64,000 nt of DNA from Ricordea florida (taxonomy: Eukaryota > Cnidaria > Anthozoa > Corallimorpharia > Ricordeidae), in NCBI GenBank assembly GCA_949710005.1, contig OX453273.1, positions 40,354,754 through 40,418,753 on the forward strand. Direction: 5' to 3'. Both the position numbers and the translations under genes were made by a program. Positions 27,701 through 39,700 of the stretch are shown piece after piece; within the stretch, counting starts at the first letter, position 1, and each line of letters opens with the position of its first letter. The notes beneath the pieces were generated by a model, which had not been told where the DNA came from, did not search any database, and saw only the letters and a list, made by a program, of their open reading frames with translations.

Positions 27701-30700
27701 CTTTTAAAAGCCCTTTAACTAAACGAATTTCTCGCACGTCGCGAAATAGTAATGGTTCCTCGCAATTCAAAGTCATATTTTCGTTTTCCAAATCAAGCTG
27801 GCAGTAAGAACGAAGTTTTTTTTGGCAAAACGTAGTGTAAAACCCCTGGATTGTAGGGTGCGGGTCACGTCATTTTGACTCTGGTCAGATGGTTATGCTG
27901 CAAAATTATTCTTTGCTATCCATAGAAAGGAGCGTCATTGGAAGTGAAAGATAATGATGATAACAGTCCGTTTTCATTGGCCCTTAGGGAAAATCACCAA
28001 GGGTAAGAACTTCATCCTAAAAGGAAAGCTAAATACATGTTGCATGGTGAAACAAACAGAATCACAATACAGTAACTAGCTTTTCTCTAGAGATATCTAG
28101 TTAAACCCTTCCATAGAACGGTCACATTGCATGGTTTGATGAACAGATGAAAAAGATGCAATCACACTGTATAGGAAAACAAACAATACCACAGTACGAT
28201 ACTGTTCAGCAGCTTTCCGAATTATGGTCACACTGCATGATAATACACAGATGAAAAAGTTAGAACGACAGTGTACAGTGAAACAAACAATATAACAGCA
28301 CAGTACTGTTCAGTAACTTTCCAAAGAATGGTGTCACTGGATGGTTTGATCTACAGATGAAAAGTTGAAATCACACTGCATAGTTACACAAACAGTACCA
28401 CAGTACAGTACTGTTCAGTAGCGTTCCAAAGAAATGCTCACACTGCATGGTTTGATCCAGAGGTGAAAACATTAAAGCCACACTGTGGAGAAAAACAAAC
28501 AGTATCACAGTACAGTACTGTTCAGTAGCTTTACAAAGAATGGTCACACTGCATGGCTTGATCCACAGATGAAAACGTTATAACCACACTGTATAGTAAA
28601 ACAAACAGTACCACAGTACAGTACTGTTCAGAAGCTTTCCAAAGAATGGTCCACTGATCAAAAAGTTAGAGCATACCATATTTTTAGCATATTTAGGCGC
28701 ATGACAGGAGAGAGTGGCAGCGCTCACTCACCGCGTGTTTCGTTTAACCCGTGCTTTTTAGTTGCGCCATGATGTTCATGCAGAATAAAGCGCCTGCTTC
28801 CTGCCAGGTTATCAAACCTGTGATTCCCAGTGACAAAGACAAATACGAGGATGAGTAAGTATCAGAGTATAAAGTCCTCCCTTTGTCTTCAACATGTATT
28901 TTGGGATCGTTCATTTGTTTTGGAGAGGGGGGGCTGGTGTGACTCGGGAAGCACCATACAAAAATTGCATGACCCCCCTCAGCTTGCCAATTTTTTCACA
29001 TGACCCTCCGCCAATCAAGAGAAAGAGAAGTCAATTTCGGATTAAAACATTGTAGCATAAATGTATCGCTAAAATATTTCACGTTACCCCCCTTTTCCCT
29101 TATTTTTTTTTTCCCATGACCCCCCAAATCCCACCAGCTCCCCCTCCCTCGTAAAAAAATGAACGGTTCCCTAATAAGGGATTTAACATCCCCCAGTGCA
29201 ATGCTGTATCGCGAACTTTTGTAGTAATGTCTCAAATGCTTGTCCTTGGTTTTTGTTATGTTTCTATCGCGAAGCAAAACTGAATTGGATATTCAAACGT
29301 CGAAAATATGTATGTGACAATGTAATTCTGCTAAATATATTTAATGACATGTTTACTCGTAGGTTTCCATCTAGCGTAGACTTCAAAATTGTACGCCACG
29401 TGCACGAATCTTTAAATTGAAAATTAATTGTGCTCAGATTTTGTTCGTGATGGGTTAACATTAGATCACAAGATCTCGTTATCTTAGCGTAGGTATTGTA
29501 CGGTGATACATTTTGGTGTTGGTTATGTTGTCACTTGACCCTTATTGTGTATAACGGCTAAGTGTCATTGTTATTTTGTGAAGGAATTTGTACTCTAACA
29601 AGAGAGTCTCTTATAGACCTATCCTTTCGGTAAGCAATAATTGGAGGGATAAGATAAATTTGCGATTCTGTGGTTGCTCTAAATAAGGCGCCAGTGTTTC
29701 AGTAGGATCTTTTAAAGATTCATAGTTGTACGGTAGAAAGTCGTAACAAAAGGCAAAATCTTTTTTGATGCTTTAATTTTGTTTTGTTAAGTCATATTCC
29801 GCGATGAGAACTCTACTTCGGGTAACATTTCTTGAACAAGGTCTGGATGGTATCCTCGTTCTATTTAACGAGTTAAGAATTCTTTCTCTTTTAACTCGAA
29901 AGTTTCTTTAACCGACTTTGTTTTCAGTAAACGTAAAGCTTCTCCTTTGACAAAGCCCATCTTGACACTGAGAGGCCGGCATTAGGAGAAATGCGTATAT
30001 TGGAATGTTTCTGTCGTCTTGAAATATGTTTTGACATCAAGGATTTTGCTTTCAACGAATCTAGATCAGTCCCGAAGAAAGGAATATTCTCTGATGATAA
30101 CTTATGCGTAAATTTTATCGTGGCGTGGGATGAATTAGCGAAATCAGCGAAGTTGTTTATTTGTGTATCGGGTATGGTGCACACTGCAAAAGGTCAACCA
30201 AAAGGTTTGTGACGGCTAGCTGCTGGTAGTAGTCATTAAAATGAATGCAAAAGCTACTACCATTTCAGTGCCCATAGCTATCCTATGCGTTTGCAGGTGA
30301 TGCTTTGGTCTCGCCGTGCGTGCGGTTGTACCCGAGCGGAGTATAACTGCCGAATTGAAACCCGCTCGAGATACTTTTGAATTTTGTGAAGGCCACGTGA
30401 CTAAGAATCAAGCGATGGCAGTCACTGTGCTTCTGAGTGAAAGTCAAGGAATATAACATTATGTTTTAATTTTACGATGATCCATTGAACACTGCTCAAA
30501 TTCTTTTACAAACAATTTTTGTCACATCCATTTCCTAAATTTAGGAAGAAGAAGAAACTCTGGGTGTGGAAGAACGTTGTCGACCTCAAAGAACCTAAGC
30601 CTGACATTCGGGCTGCTTTTCGTGTTGTGGTGGAAAAGAACTGGCAAGGAATCGCTTATCTGATGCTGGAAGTTGCTGGATTGGATTTTATGGAGGCGAT

Positions 30701-33700
30701 ACAGGTAATAAGCTCGTCAAATATTGTTCTTGCCAACTTTTTTATGATCATATTGTAGATAGAAAGCCGTCCAATTTCACCTTATCCCTTGTATCTGGGT
30801 AAGATACGTACGGCAGTTGAATCCCTACAGCATCTTAATCCTCGTCCTTTCGGATTAAATATAAGGAAATTTTGATTGTATATGGAAATTTCGTATATGT
30901 TCACTGCGGTAGAAAGATATTTAATAATTGAAACGAATCCTCGCAGTTATAAGTAACGCAGTCAGTTGCTAAGATGAGACCGGAATAAGTTTAGGCTTGA
31001 ACGGGATTCGAACTCATGACCTTGCGATACCGGTACAACGCAGCGGTTTCAAGTAACAAACAATTATCGGCTGTCCTTACTGGATGTCATAACTGATGGT
31101 ATATTCATATATCTATTCGTCAAAAACCTTCAAAACAACTGTTTTAAAGAGGTCTATTCTTGTATTTGTCTGTCCAGTATTAACCCCTGCCACAGGACTT
31201 CTGTTTAAACTTTCTCTTCTTTTTCTGTGTCTCGCTTCCTTTACTTGCACTGAGCAAGTTTTCCTTTTCTTGTTTTAACAAAAAAATGTACTAACTGGAA
31301 AGGTCGTGTGATACGTCTATTATATTGTGGACGTCTCCTCTCTTCCTTGTTTCTTGTACGCTGCAACTAGTCAACCGAACCTGTAAATGTGAGTTAAATT
31401 TAAAATAAATACAAAATAAGCTTAAAAGCCCGGTTTAGACTTGTAACGTGTTGATTAGCAAAGTGGGAAAGTGAAAGAAAAGCTCATTATACAATAACCA
31501 GAACTCCTAAAGACTTTAAACGTGCAAAGCGCGTTCACGGCTTGTCCAGATACAATATTTCCCAAGTACCGTATTTGGAACTGTTTACCCCAGTGTTGAA
31601 GCCTGTTGGCACTATCCAGCTTCCGTGGCGCATCGTAAACAACATGGATTTGCAACAACGACGTGTTTTAAGCAGAAGAAGGTATTTCCCGGTAAGTGCG
31701 TCATGCCACGGAAGCCAATTTGATTGGTTCATTTGGTTTCTATAGGTTTTCCAAATATGGTACTTGGTAGAGTGAATGTGGACAAGCTATGTTTAAAGAC
31801 AGTCAAAGCCAGCTACACGTTTCAAGTATTATGAGTCTCTGCATTAATTCAATACTTCTCTCAGTGTACATTTCGGAGAACGCAAAGTTGACTCTTGCCA
31901 GCGGCTTTGATTTGGTCTTTTTTAATCTCGTCTCTTTCTTCCTTTAGGCAACTTTGGAATCGAACAAGTTAGATCTCGTTTGGACACTGCTAAGGAAGCA
32001 GAGGAAAGACGCGCCAGTTCAGAAAGTGGACAAAAAAGGACGTAACTTGCTGCACCTGCTTGCCATTCACGCCTTGAAGCAGTGGAACCAAGTGGTGGAA
32101 AAAGTACGTCTACGTATTTCTTTATACTGTAAACTCAAGTACTACCCGTGTCACTTTTCCTTTTCGCCCACTCCGCTCACCCACTCCTCTCACCCACTCC
32201 TTTCATCCACCCCTCTCACCCACTCCTCTCATCCACTCCTCTCAACCACTTTTCTCACCCACTCCTGTCACTCACTCCTGTCACCCACTCCTCTCACCCA
32301 CTCCTCTCTCCCACTCCTCTCTCCCGCTCCTCTCTCCCACCCCTGTCACCCACCCCTGTCACCCACCCCTGTCACCCGCCCCTCTCACCCGCCCCTCTCA
32401 CCCACTCTTCTCACCCACTCCTGTCACCCACTCCTGTCACCCACTCTCTTCTCACCCACTCTCTTCTCACCCACTCTCTTCTCACCCACTCTCTTCTCGC
32501 CCACTCTCTTCTCGCCCACTCTCTTCTCGCCCACTCTCTTCTCGCCCACTCTCCTCTCGCCCACTCTCCTCTCGCCCACTCTCCTCTCACCCACTCTCCT
32601 CTCACCCTCTCTCCTCTCACCCTCTCTCCTCTCACCCACTCTCCTCTCACCCACTCTCCTCTCACCCACTCCTCTCACCCACTCTCATCTCACCCACTCC
32701 TCTCACCCACTCTGGTGCTTAAGTAAAACAACAACGAGGTCGGCCGTGACGTCGGCTAACGTCATCAATTGATTTCACTTCAGGCTCCTAAAAGATTTCG
32801 TAACTCTTGCATTTCATAATTTAATTTCACTTTTTTTGCATTGTGCTTTGCATGGCTACAATAGCACTTATTTTCTGATTTGTCTATTGTTTTTGTGTAG
32901 ATAGCCAGCCATCTCGTCCAGAGAGGAGTCCCAGCTGGTGGCACAGACTTACAGGGAGCCGCGCCTCTTCATTATGCTGCGTGTAACCATAACCTGGCAT
33001 TTTGCAGATTCCTGTATGGTATGGAAACGATTGAGAGCTTTGATTGTTACCATAGAAAAGTCCTACTTTTGTATGGTAGTGGCTGCCGGGCAGTCAAGAG
33101 AGAAGATTGATGCTTTGTGAAGCTATCGTTTCATTGCTTGTTAGCAAATGTCTGTATTATGAATTAAGTATTTTTCAACATGCTGTAAACAAACTATGTC
33201 GCGATAAAAAAACTTTCATTTATTCATAGGGTTCAAGAAAGGCCCTCTTTCCTTTTTTTTACCGTGCTCAACATGTTATATCATATTCATTTACTCATCT
33301 GTATCATGTTTAAGTAACGGTCTGGCTAAAAAGTAGGGAGGTGTGCTGTAAAACTTATCAAAAACGTGCGAACAGTTAATAAGCCAATTCGGAGTTTCAA
33401 AAAACACGTGCGCGCGTCGGGATAAAAAGAAACATATAATTTTCCTCTTTTGTCATGCAAATTATTGGACGAATTTGCATTCAAAATCTTTTGTATTTTT
33501 AATATATGCTTGATTTTATCCCGACGCGTGCAAGTGTATTTTTGAAACTCCGAACTGGCTTATTGTTAATTCCATTTAAATCGCCTCATCTCATTGGCTT
33601 ATACCAAAACCCCCGGAAAAAACAATGAAAAAATTAATTAATTAGACCTTGTCTTTTTCATATCCCTATTTTCTGTCTCGCGGCCAAATTTGGCTTTTGC

Positions 33701-36700
33701 TCTATGCGCCAATTAGCGCCACAAAATTAACTGACACTGTTGCCGAGCGCTATTGTTTTTTTGCCTGCTTCTTAGCCGGACCATTACTTTAAGTGTACTT
33801 TAGGAACGGCCACACTGCTTCAAATTTTTAATATCCTAAATGTCGCGAGGGAGGGGGGGGGGGGTGGGGTGTGGGGGTTGTTGACACTCTGAACTCTCTG
33901 GCCCGCGGGCTAATATCAAGATGCGTATTCGTCCAACTGTTCTTCATACAATCCATATAGAACTATTAAGGAGAATCTGTTTGACAGTCAACACGTTTTG
34001 TTTATTATTGCCTTATATACTCATCACTTTTCTCTAATTCTCTATTTTGTATTGATCTTATAAGGAGAAATTGAATAAGTATCTTTTAAGAGATAAAGAT
34101 CCTCCTTCGTTACATTCTTGTTTTGCAATATTTTTAGGGCATTCCCCGTCCTCTGTCGATGTCTCTGATGTAGATGGCGTGACTCCATTTGCCGCAGTGT
34201 TTTCAAACAGTGAACGAGGAAGTATAACACTTGTAGAGTAAGTGTGCCTCTTCTTGAGAGGTATCCAGTTACATAGCTCGTTATTGTAAGCGGTGATGAT
34301 AGATAAAGCAAACTGCCTCTAGATGGGTTGGTCTTGTGATCAGCCAAAGTCGTCTGATTGCTGTCTATCTTAATCTCTTTTATTTGTACTCTTTCTGTTG
34401 GGTCACATCCTTGAAAGGAGGGAGGGTTTGGGGGTGTGAATGGCACCAATCTGCGTCCACTAAACACTAAGGGTCTTCTAGAGGGTCTACCAATTTTGTT
34501 TTCGCAGATTGCTTAAGCTTTCAAAGACAAATTCACAAGATTGCAGTAGGTGACAAGTCACGGAAGGTCGCCCTTTGTTAAAATTACTTTACCCCAAACT
34601 AGAAACGTTATCAAGTGACTAGTGTTCCAAATGGTTTTGAAATTTGGTATCCTTAGAAACATTGATTCGAGCTTTCCAACCAAAAATTCACTGATCCGAC
34701 TGCACAAAAGGTACAGATTATTTTATCCTTTCAAAAGTCAAATTCAACAGATTGCACAAATTGACAACCCGGGGAAGTCATTTTCTGTGCAAATTACTTC
34801 ACCCCAAACTAGTTAATTCCAAATAGAGGATTTTAACTAAATCTTTCTCGCTCCTGTTTTGTTATCATCTTCACAGGTTTTTTCTTAGCCCAAAGTTCTG
34901 CAATGTAAAGAATCTGGACATCTGTTACAGCGTCCGGGAAACCAGCGTAGAGAGGGAGAAAGACACTACTACCCCGTTGATTGAAGCAGCTTTATCCAGT
35001 AATGAGAAGATTGTTATTGATCTGCTTAAACACGGCGCGTCTGTTAATTTCCCAAAGGTAAACAAAGTGAACAAATAATCAAGCGTTAGTGGTAACAGGT
35101 ATGCACCTTATTGTTAATTATTTTCGTGGGACTTAAATTTTGCAATTTCCGCGAGTTTCAAAAAATCGCAAAATTAAAGTCTCGCGAAAAAAAGTCCTCG
35201 CTTGTCTTGCAATACTCTTGTGTAACTCTGCTTTGTTGCAAAGGACCATTGTCAAACTGTTTTCAGTTTAAATAGTTGTTGCGGTGTTTACTTTAAGAAT
35301 TACTTAAAGAAATACTCATAACTGAATAAGTAACTGCTTATTATGTCGTAGTAAAATGAACAACTGATTAATTAACATTAAATCATAAAGAAATAACTGA
35401 TAGGTGAACATATTAGTATGTAAATGTCTTGAGTTGACTGTGCTAAGGGCTTAATAAATTGCTGAATTCTCTCCACTGATTCGCAAAAAGAACTTAATGT
35501 CCAGCTTATGAGAGTTAAGATGTAGACATTTTTAAAAGCAATTATTGGATGAGGTGGAGCATGATAGCAAGAATTATCAAGACCGAGGGTTGTGTTATCT
35601 GCTGAGGTGATCAAAACAAACCCAGTCCTTGTGCGAAAACCAAATCCAATCATTTATTTATTATGCTTATACCTGAGTTCCTGTCAAGACAAGAGTGCCC
35701 GCAACAACCGAGAGGTCATTGTTCAGTATACATTTATTTTGTAAACAACTTTTTGCCAAGGTGGTGCCCGTAGGTGTGACGTCACATCTACAAGTGCAAA
35801 AACTATTGTCTGTAGGTGTGACGTCAATTCTACTCATATGAAAACGATTGCAGCGATATGGGTGAGACCCTGACACGTCATAGAACGATATAGCCAATAG
35901 CAAGAGAGGTTCTATTTCAGCGCATAGGAATATAACAGCACCTTTCATTGGCCAATGATATTCATGACGTAAAACGTCTTTCCTCTCAGATACATACTTC
36001 ATACATACTTCATACATACTTTATTGTCACCTCCCCGATGGGGCTTTTCAGGAACAAACGATAAAATGCTAATTACAACACAATTAACATTAATCAAATT
36101 TAAGAAACATTCACAAAATTGTCTAAAATTTATACATTTTAGAACTTGAAGCGAACGAGTTAATTTAAAGGTTCTAAATTGTTCCTTATAACAATCAATA
36201 AAGATACTAAAAAATTAATGAGGTTTAGGAAGTATTTACAAAATTGTCTCAAAGCTTATTCTTTAAAATACGTTTAAAAACACAAGTATCATGCTGCAAA
36301 CGACTGTCTGTAGGTGTGACGCAACGAAACAGTGCCAGGTGGAGGTTAATTAACTGGGTGATTCTAGCCAATCGGAAGTGAGATAGTGACGCCAATGTAT
36401 AATAATTTCTTTCAGCAAAATGGCCGCACTGCGCTCATGGAAGTTGTACGAAACAACATGGTTGACATGGTCAAAGTCCTTATGTTTGCCACTGATGACC
36501 GAAAGCTGTGGACAAGCCAAACGACGACAAATGTTGACCTGACTGCACAGGACAGTGATGGAAAATCTGTGATACATCACTGTGTTAAAAACAGAACAGT
36601 AAGTTCACTACAAAATTAGCTTTTCTTTGGGTAAAAAGAAAACTGCACTTTGCAACCAGGTGGACGATCAGACATAGTGTGATGCTACGATGGTTTGAAA

Positions 36701-39700
36701 TAATGGATCAAACTTAAAACGTTACAATTCACTGACGCGACGTTTCGACACTCCTGTCTAGTGTCTACTTCAGAGGGGATTGGGCAAGGCTGTGAAGCTC
36801 TCTTTATATCAGTGGTTTATGGCGTTGCTTAAAGTGTCTGTATCCTCTTCCGTGTTTTTGTGGTTCTGGTATGTACATTAAGAGTAGATAGCTGTTCAAA
36901 AAAGGTTTTTCGAATTCCCTGAAATCGTCGTTGAAAGTTCCTGCTTGAGCCACACCCATCAAACTTGATCGAGGTAGTCTCATTCGCTCAGACGAAGGGC
37001 TAGCGCTGGAAACGTCAGCACTCCTTCTTTTACCTTACGGTGGTACAAATTACTTTATTGACTTGTTCGATCATCCCAGTTTCTCGAGCTAGTAAGAGGA
37101 TGGGTCTGTTCCTGACTTGACGTCACAAACTGTTTTGCATGCGTGTTTATAAGGACTTAATGGTATTCAAATGAGTTTGTGACGTCAAGTCAGGAAAAGA
37201 CTCATTTCCCTTACTAGCTCGGCCAACTTTGATAAGTGTAGCTCAAGCAGGACCTTTGAACGGTGATTTCTGGTTAAAAACACGGTGGAATTCGATAAAG
37301 CTTTTTTGAACAGCTATCTACTCTTAATGTACATACCAGAACAACAAAAAAACAGAGGGTGATTATAGACACTTCAATTACAAAGTGTAAATAAGCATCG
37401 GCTAAAACCCCGTCATCGCTGGGGTTTGATGGTGCGTGGGCACTATTGACATACCTACGTCTTTGATGGTTGTACATATTTGAAAGTTTGCACGACTTTT
37501 TGACTAGTTCAGTTTGGAGTAGTACACGGTACTACTTGTAAAAGTATTTAATGTTACTAAATGCCTTCAGTAGCATATGTGCAATTTGCCCGAACTACGC
37601 ATCTCTTCCAATAGTCCTTTACATTCAGTGTAACCACCTGAAAGTGTGAGGTTTTTCACGCAAAAGTATTTGATTGACGAATATACTTTTTTCTTAAAAA
37701 GCTGCACGAACCCGTAGGTCGGTGCAATTGTTGTACATTCAATGTTCAATTTCTACAGTCATCCTCAACTTTTTTATTCTGTTCGAACTTCCTTTTACAA
37801 TTAAGGACTAATTAGAATGCTCTTAGCCATTCACCATATTGGAATTTTTGCATTTTTCATTTTTAGGGTAAGCGCTGTGAATGTTATCGCAGTTTCACTC
37901 TTTATAGTATGACTCAATTTAACACGTCTTCTCATTTTTTTTATTTTCTTTTATCTTAGTACGGTTCCGCTGAGAACGTCGACCTTCTGAGGTTTCTGGC
38001 TAGTTTTAAAGCGCCGTTGGATCTTAGAGACTCCGAAGGTCACACTCCTTTGTTCTATGCCAAACAACAAGCATCAGGAATAATGAGTGCAGCTTTGGTG
38101 GAGTTATTAGGAACCACAGAGGCAGAAAAGGTATCGTTGTTTGTCCTAACAGAGAGATGCTATGACGGAAATAGAGAATCACACATGACCGTGTAAAGAT
38201 ATGAGAGTTCTCTTAAAGTGTTCGAATCAGTATCACGCGAATGAGCGCAGCAAACGAGTGACATCGTTATGAGCACGAGAAGATAAGTTCCATATCTCCG
38301 AACGTCGATGTATTTTGTTTATTGTAATTATAAACAAACACCAGATATTTACATAAAAGAATGTTATTTCGAGATAAAGGTGTGAGAACTCTTCAAGGCT
38401 ATGATGAATCGAATGTAAGTAAGAATCTATAAAAATGTCGTTTTACAAAGCCGATAAAACTTATTACAAATGTGGTTCTACTCTTGGCTTTTACCACTTT
38501 GACCACTGTCACTGTCAAAACACGGAGCATTCGAAACTACGTAAAATTATCAAGTTTTCACCCTGGGAGTGAGAGGTCTACACATTAGAACCACGATGTA
38601 TGATTCAATGTTTTAGTATGTGATAGTGAAAGGATTGAAAAATAGAACCACATTGCAGCCTCAAGGTTTAAGTGGCAATTGGTATTTTTGTTATTTGTTA
38701 TTGTTTTTGTTATGATTATACATTTTTGACAGGACACCGAGGAACCAATGGAATACGACACAGGGTTTAATTTTGTCACTTCAAATGAGGAGTACTGGGA
38801 AGGCCAACCTCCAGACGCTGCGGCCGACGCTGAGGTTGAACTTGAAGAGGCTCGAAAACTTGATAAACCTGTTGATGAATTACGAGTAGAAGTTGATTCA
38901 GCTTTTCGCATGGAAGGTGGAGGGTGAGACAACTTCTTTAAATTGCCAACAGTACGAGAAAGACAAAATTTTTATTTGCTGATAGTAAGGATGATGCGCG
39001 CGATATTTTTTTTTTTTACAATTAACACCAATTAAATACCCGTAGCCCAGTTTCCTTCTCAGCTCGTCACGCAACGCCGGCTCCCTTCCTATTTTCTTTC
39101 TGTAGATTTTTTTAGAACCAATACCCACTTTAATTGCGTGTCAAGGGAGGCAGCGTGGCCGAGTGGTTAGGGCGCCGGACTTGTAATCTGGTCACGGTCA
39201 CGGCCCCGGGTTCGATTCCCGTCCTGACCACTACATGGATATGTAATACGGTAATCCCGAGTTTCGTATCCTTAACATCATCGGCCACGCTTGTAAAATA
39301 GCCAACTGGTCTGCCTTCCGCCAGTTGGGATTCTTAGCAAAGAGTTTACGTTGTGTTTAATGTAAAAAGTGACTCTGAAAAGCCTCGCGGGGACGAGCCA
39401 CTAAATATATGTATGTATGTATGTATGTATGTTGGATGTCCTGTGTAGCACAGGCTAGATTATTTGAGTTTGCTGTTTCTCTGTGGTCGATGCAATTTAT
39501 TTCTTTTCTTTCTTTATACTCAGAGAGGTTTATATCGATCCAGAGACCGACGTTCCGTATGACATTCTAATGGCAAAGGTGGATGTCAAGTATGGGATGT
39601 TTGGATTAAATAACTTTTACAAGATGCAGGTAAAGACACTGACGTGCCCAAATTAAACATGCATTATGAAGCCGTAAAACACTATGCCATCTCTTCTTAC

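Noticed and set aside
32148..32772. Long ORFs of Ser/His/Pro/Leu or Arg/Glu/Trp repeats on both strands
   Set aside because: They are translations of the pyrimidine-rich minisatellite, open in several frames at once.
33014..33019. First gtatgg donor of exon 27
   Set aside because: Would put exon 28 in a frame with a stop; the second donor 5 nt downstream is required.
34042..34467. 141-codon minus-strand ORF
   Set aside because: Antisense over exon 28 and its flanks; no known domain, and the + strand exon is firmly supported by splice phase and ankyrin continuity.
39149..39240. Functional tRNA gene
   Set aside because: A and B boxes are good, but the acceptor stem does not pair and a SINE body with a GTAT tail follows. 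The same applies to tRNA-like pieces at 15499, 21411, 40160 and 48960.
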